This document shows positions 5,285-6,598 of a stretch of DNA of 6,598 nucleotides, in pieces. The DNA is from Methanobacterium sp. GTDB taxonomy: Archaea > Methanobacteriota > Methanobacteria > Methanobacteriales > Methanobacteriaceae. Under the pieces are notes generated by a model. The model was not told the DNA's origin. It did no database searches and saw only the letters and a program-made list of their open reading frames with translations. The DNA lies in the NCBI GenBank assembly GCA_021372715.1, contig JAJFTX010000067.1, positions 1 to 6,598 on the forward strand, given 5' to 3'. Position numbers and translations under genes: made by a program. Numbering within the stretch: position 1 is the first letter of the stretch; each line of letters starts with the position of its first letter.

Positions 5285-5983
5285 ATGAAAATCGTTGCTG
5301 GAGTCGGTGAGAACAAAAACATAGTGAAAGCATCTCAAAAGGTTAGCTTTCCAGTTCAACTGATAAAATCTGAAGAAGAATTTGCAGAACTTTTTTTCAG
5401 TAATAAAGCTCAAGCATATGTTAGGGGCTCCCTAAGCTCTTCAAAATTAATGTTTAAACTTAGAAATCGGAACGAAAACCTCTACCGGGCATCCTTCTTA
5501 GAGTTAAAAGGGAATAAATTTTTACTGGCACCTGTAGGAATAGATGAGGGGGATAATCTACTGCAGAAATTGCAGATAATAGATTTATGCGCAGAATTTC
5601 TTAAAAAAATTAATATAGATCCAAAAATAGCCATTCTCTCCAGTGGAAGAGCTCAGGATATAGGGAGAAGTCAAAAAATTGATGAATCCATTGCACAAGG
5701 AGAATTATTAACTCGCATCATCAAGGATAAATATCAGGTTAAGCATTATTACATATTAATTGAAGAGGCCGTTGCCGATCATATGAATGTAATTCTAGCT
5801 CCAGATGGTATCACTGGGAATTTGATCTTCAGATCTCTTATTTTATTGGGATCTGGAAAAAGTCATGGTGCTATTACATTGGGAATTGATAAAATATTCA
5901 TTGATACATCCAGATCTCTTGATGTTGAAGGTTATGTTAGAGCATTGAACTTTGCAAAATATTTGGCAGAACTACAAAAATAA
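5285..5983 (+). CDS. mtxX: Methanogenesis marker protein 4, MtxX family
   Basis: This family is found in methanogens and has been called methanogen marker protein 4 or methyltransferase-related MtxX. Its biochemical role is not established, and the sequence resembles the phosphotransacetylase-like fold more than a methyltransferase. The 232-residue product shows GVGEN (6-10), YVRGSLSSSK (45-54), SGRAQDIGR (120-128), APDGITGNL (172-180) and SHG (193-195). The end of APDGITGNLIFRSLILLG recalls the C-terminal domain of phosphate acetyl/butyryl transferases. I chose the ATG at 5285 because family members begin near MKI-x-x-GVGEN. The frame is open to a TTG at 5237, which would add 16 residues. 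Neither start has a clear Shine-Dalgarno site. It lies 57 bases behind hemL on the same strand, probably in the same operon. Confidence 0.85.
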   Translation: MKIVAGVGENKNIVKASQKVSFPVQLIKSEEEFAELFFSNKAQAYVRGSLSSSKLMFKLRNRNENLYRASFLELKGNKFLLAPVGIDEGDNLLQKLQIIDLCAEFLKKINIDPKIAILSSGRAQDIGRSQKIDESIAQGELLTRIIKDKYQVKHYYILIEEAVADHMNVILAPDGITGNLIFRSLILLGSGKSHGAITLGIDKIFIDTSRSLDVEGYVRALNFAKYLAELQK

Positions 5984-6009
5984 GTCAAATATAAATTTTC
6001 ATTTTAATA

Positions 6010-6020
6010 TTTAAATATAA
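6010..6020 (+). promoter_or_regulatory. Possible TATA box of uppS
   Basis: TTTAAATATAA resembles an archaeal TATA box. It would start transcription near 6040 and give a leader of about 80 bases. The gap also holds CATATTAT (about 6060-6067), which would give a leader of about 30 bases. Confidence 0.35.
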
Positions 6021-6044
6021 GGATGAAGAATACTTAAGATAAAT

Positions 6045-6059
6045 AACTAATTTTTAGTT
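6045..6059. repeat. Small inverted repeat AACTAA-TTT-TTAGTT
   Basis: Perfect 6-base arms around TTT in the mtxX-uppS gap. It could be a weak hairpin ending the upstream transcript or an operator site; it is AT-only apart from one pair, so the support is low. Confidence 0.25.
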
Positions 6060-6119
6060 CATATTATCACATCGTATTAATTAAGAAACTATAATTTTAT
6101 AAATAGATAGGAAGTTAAA

Positions 6120-6598
6120 ATGTCACCTTTAAAACCACTATATGCTCTATATGAATGGTACATATCTCGAAATCTCCATTCTGAAAATATGCCCCGGCAT
6201 GTAGCCATAATAATGGATGGTAATCGAAGATATTCCAGAATACAGGGAGAATTTGATCCCATTGAAGGCCATAAACGTGGCGTTAGTACTCTGGAAAGGG
6301 TACTGGACTGGTGTGTAGATTTAGGTATAGAGATAGTCACCGTATATGCTTTTTCCATAGAAAATTTTAAAAGACCCTCCCATGAAGTTGAAGGGCTAAT
6401 GAAACTGTTTAAACATAATTTTGAAACCATAGCCCAGAATAAGAGGATTCATAAAAATGAAGTGAAATTAAAAGCCGTGGGAAAGTTAGAACTCTTACCT
6501 GACGATGTTAGAGAAGCTATAAAAATTGCAGAAGACGTAACCAGTAAATATGATAAAAGACAAGTTAACATTGCAATAGGTTATGACGGACGTTTAGA
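6120..6598 (+). CDS. uppS: Tritrans,polycis-undecaprenyl diphosphate synthase, archaeal cis-prenyl transferase (partial, 3' end beyond window)
   Basis: This enzyme adds isopentenyl units in cis to geranylgeranyl diphosphate, giving the polyprenyl diphosphate carrier for pseudomurein and glycoconjugate building blocks at the membrane. The window holds 159 codons of a protein that is usually about 250-260 residues. The motif HVAIIMDGNRRYSR (27-40) contains the catalytic aspartate D33 and the substrate-binding NRR. GHKRG (50-54), TVYAFSIENFKRP (74-86) and EVEGLMKLF (89-97) follow, all conserved in the UppS family. IAIGYDGR (151-158) replaces the NYGGR of bacterial enzymes. The archaeal N-terminal extension (PLYALYEWYISRNL) and the NRR in place of NGR point to the archaeal GGPP-using type. 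AGGAAG about eight bases before the ATG is a modest ribosome site. The gene is separated from mtxX by 136 bases and probably has its own promoter. Confidence 0.95.
   Translation, partial: MSPLKPLYALYEWYISRNLHSENMPRHVAIIMDGNRRYSRIQGEFDPIEGHKRGVSTLERVLDWCVDLGIEIVTVYAFSIENFKRPSHEVEGLMKLFKHNFETIAQNKRIHKNEVKLKAVGKLELLPDDVREAIKIAEDVTSKYDKRQVNIAIGYDGRL

Noticed and set aside
6089..6430. Minus-strand 113-residue open frame
   Set aside because: It is antisense to uppS, whose MDGNRR and SIENF motifs are clear.
1..6598. Mobile element, CRISPR array, defence or other novel multi-gene system
   Set aside because: No transposase, integrase, regularly spaced repeats, terminal repeats or unknown gene cluster is present. 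Most genes here belong to known families, and only DUF5654, RDD and MtxX lack a defined role.

Overview
The window looks like chromosomal DNA from a methanogenic archaeon of the order Methanobacteriales, probably Methanobacterium or a close relative. The evidence is: a separate small subunit of a split family B DNA polymerase, a known trait of this order; archaeal ribosomal protein S8e; the methanogen marker protein MtxX/Mmp4; a DUF5654 membrane protein; and an archaeal-type cis-prenyl transferase. The DNA is AT-rich (roughly one third G+C by eye). Intergenic stretches are strongly AT-rich with TATA-like boxes, and several genes have GGTGA or GGAG ribosome binding sites. I see no mobile element, CRISPR array, tRNA, rRNA or sign of recent transfer.

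Layout. On the minus strand at the left, rps8e (757-377) runs into polB2 (384 to beyond base 1). The two overlap by 8 bases and polB2 appears to start at TTG. A 382-base AT-rich gap (758-1139), carrying inverted repeats and a doubtful 21-codon ORF, separates rps8e from the divergent hypE (1140-2150, +). A short gap with a 16-base perfect palindrome centred on a TATA box leads into an RDD-family membrane protein gene (2289-2732, +). That gene converges on a DUF5654 two-helix membrane protein gene (3053-2790, -) across a 57-base gap with T-runs on both strands. A second divergent gap (3054-3312) leads to cbiC (3313-3936), hemL (3974-5227) and mtxX/mmp4 (about 5285-5983), all on the plus strand and closely spaced. 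After a 136-base gap comes uppS (6120 onward), cut off by the window end.

How the genes fit together. The left pair is information processing (translation and replication). HypE builds the cyanide ligands of [NiFe]-hydrogenases, which methanogens need to use H2. HemL makes 5-aminolevulinate, the precursor of all tetrapyrroles, and CbiC acts late in corrin-ring formation. Together they supply the B12 branch and, for HemL, also coenzyme F430. MtxX/Mmp4 is methanogen-associated and of unproven function, and its position behind two tetrapyrrole genes is suggestive. UppS makes the lipid carrier for cell-wall and glycoconjugate assembly. The two small membrane proteins have no assigned role.

This is mostly ordinary methanogen core genome. 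I found no convincing new multi-gene system. The items most worth checking are the split polymerase arrangement, the leader region of rps8e, the palindromic promoters, and the cbiC-hemL-mtxX grouping.
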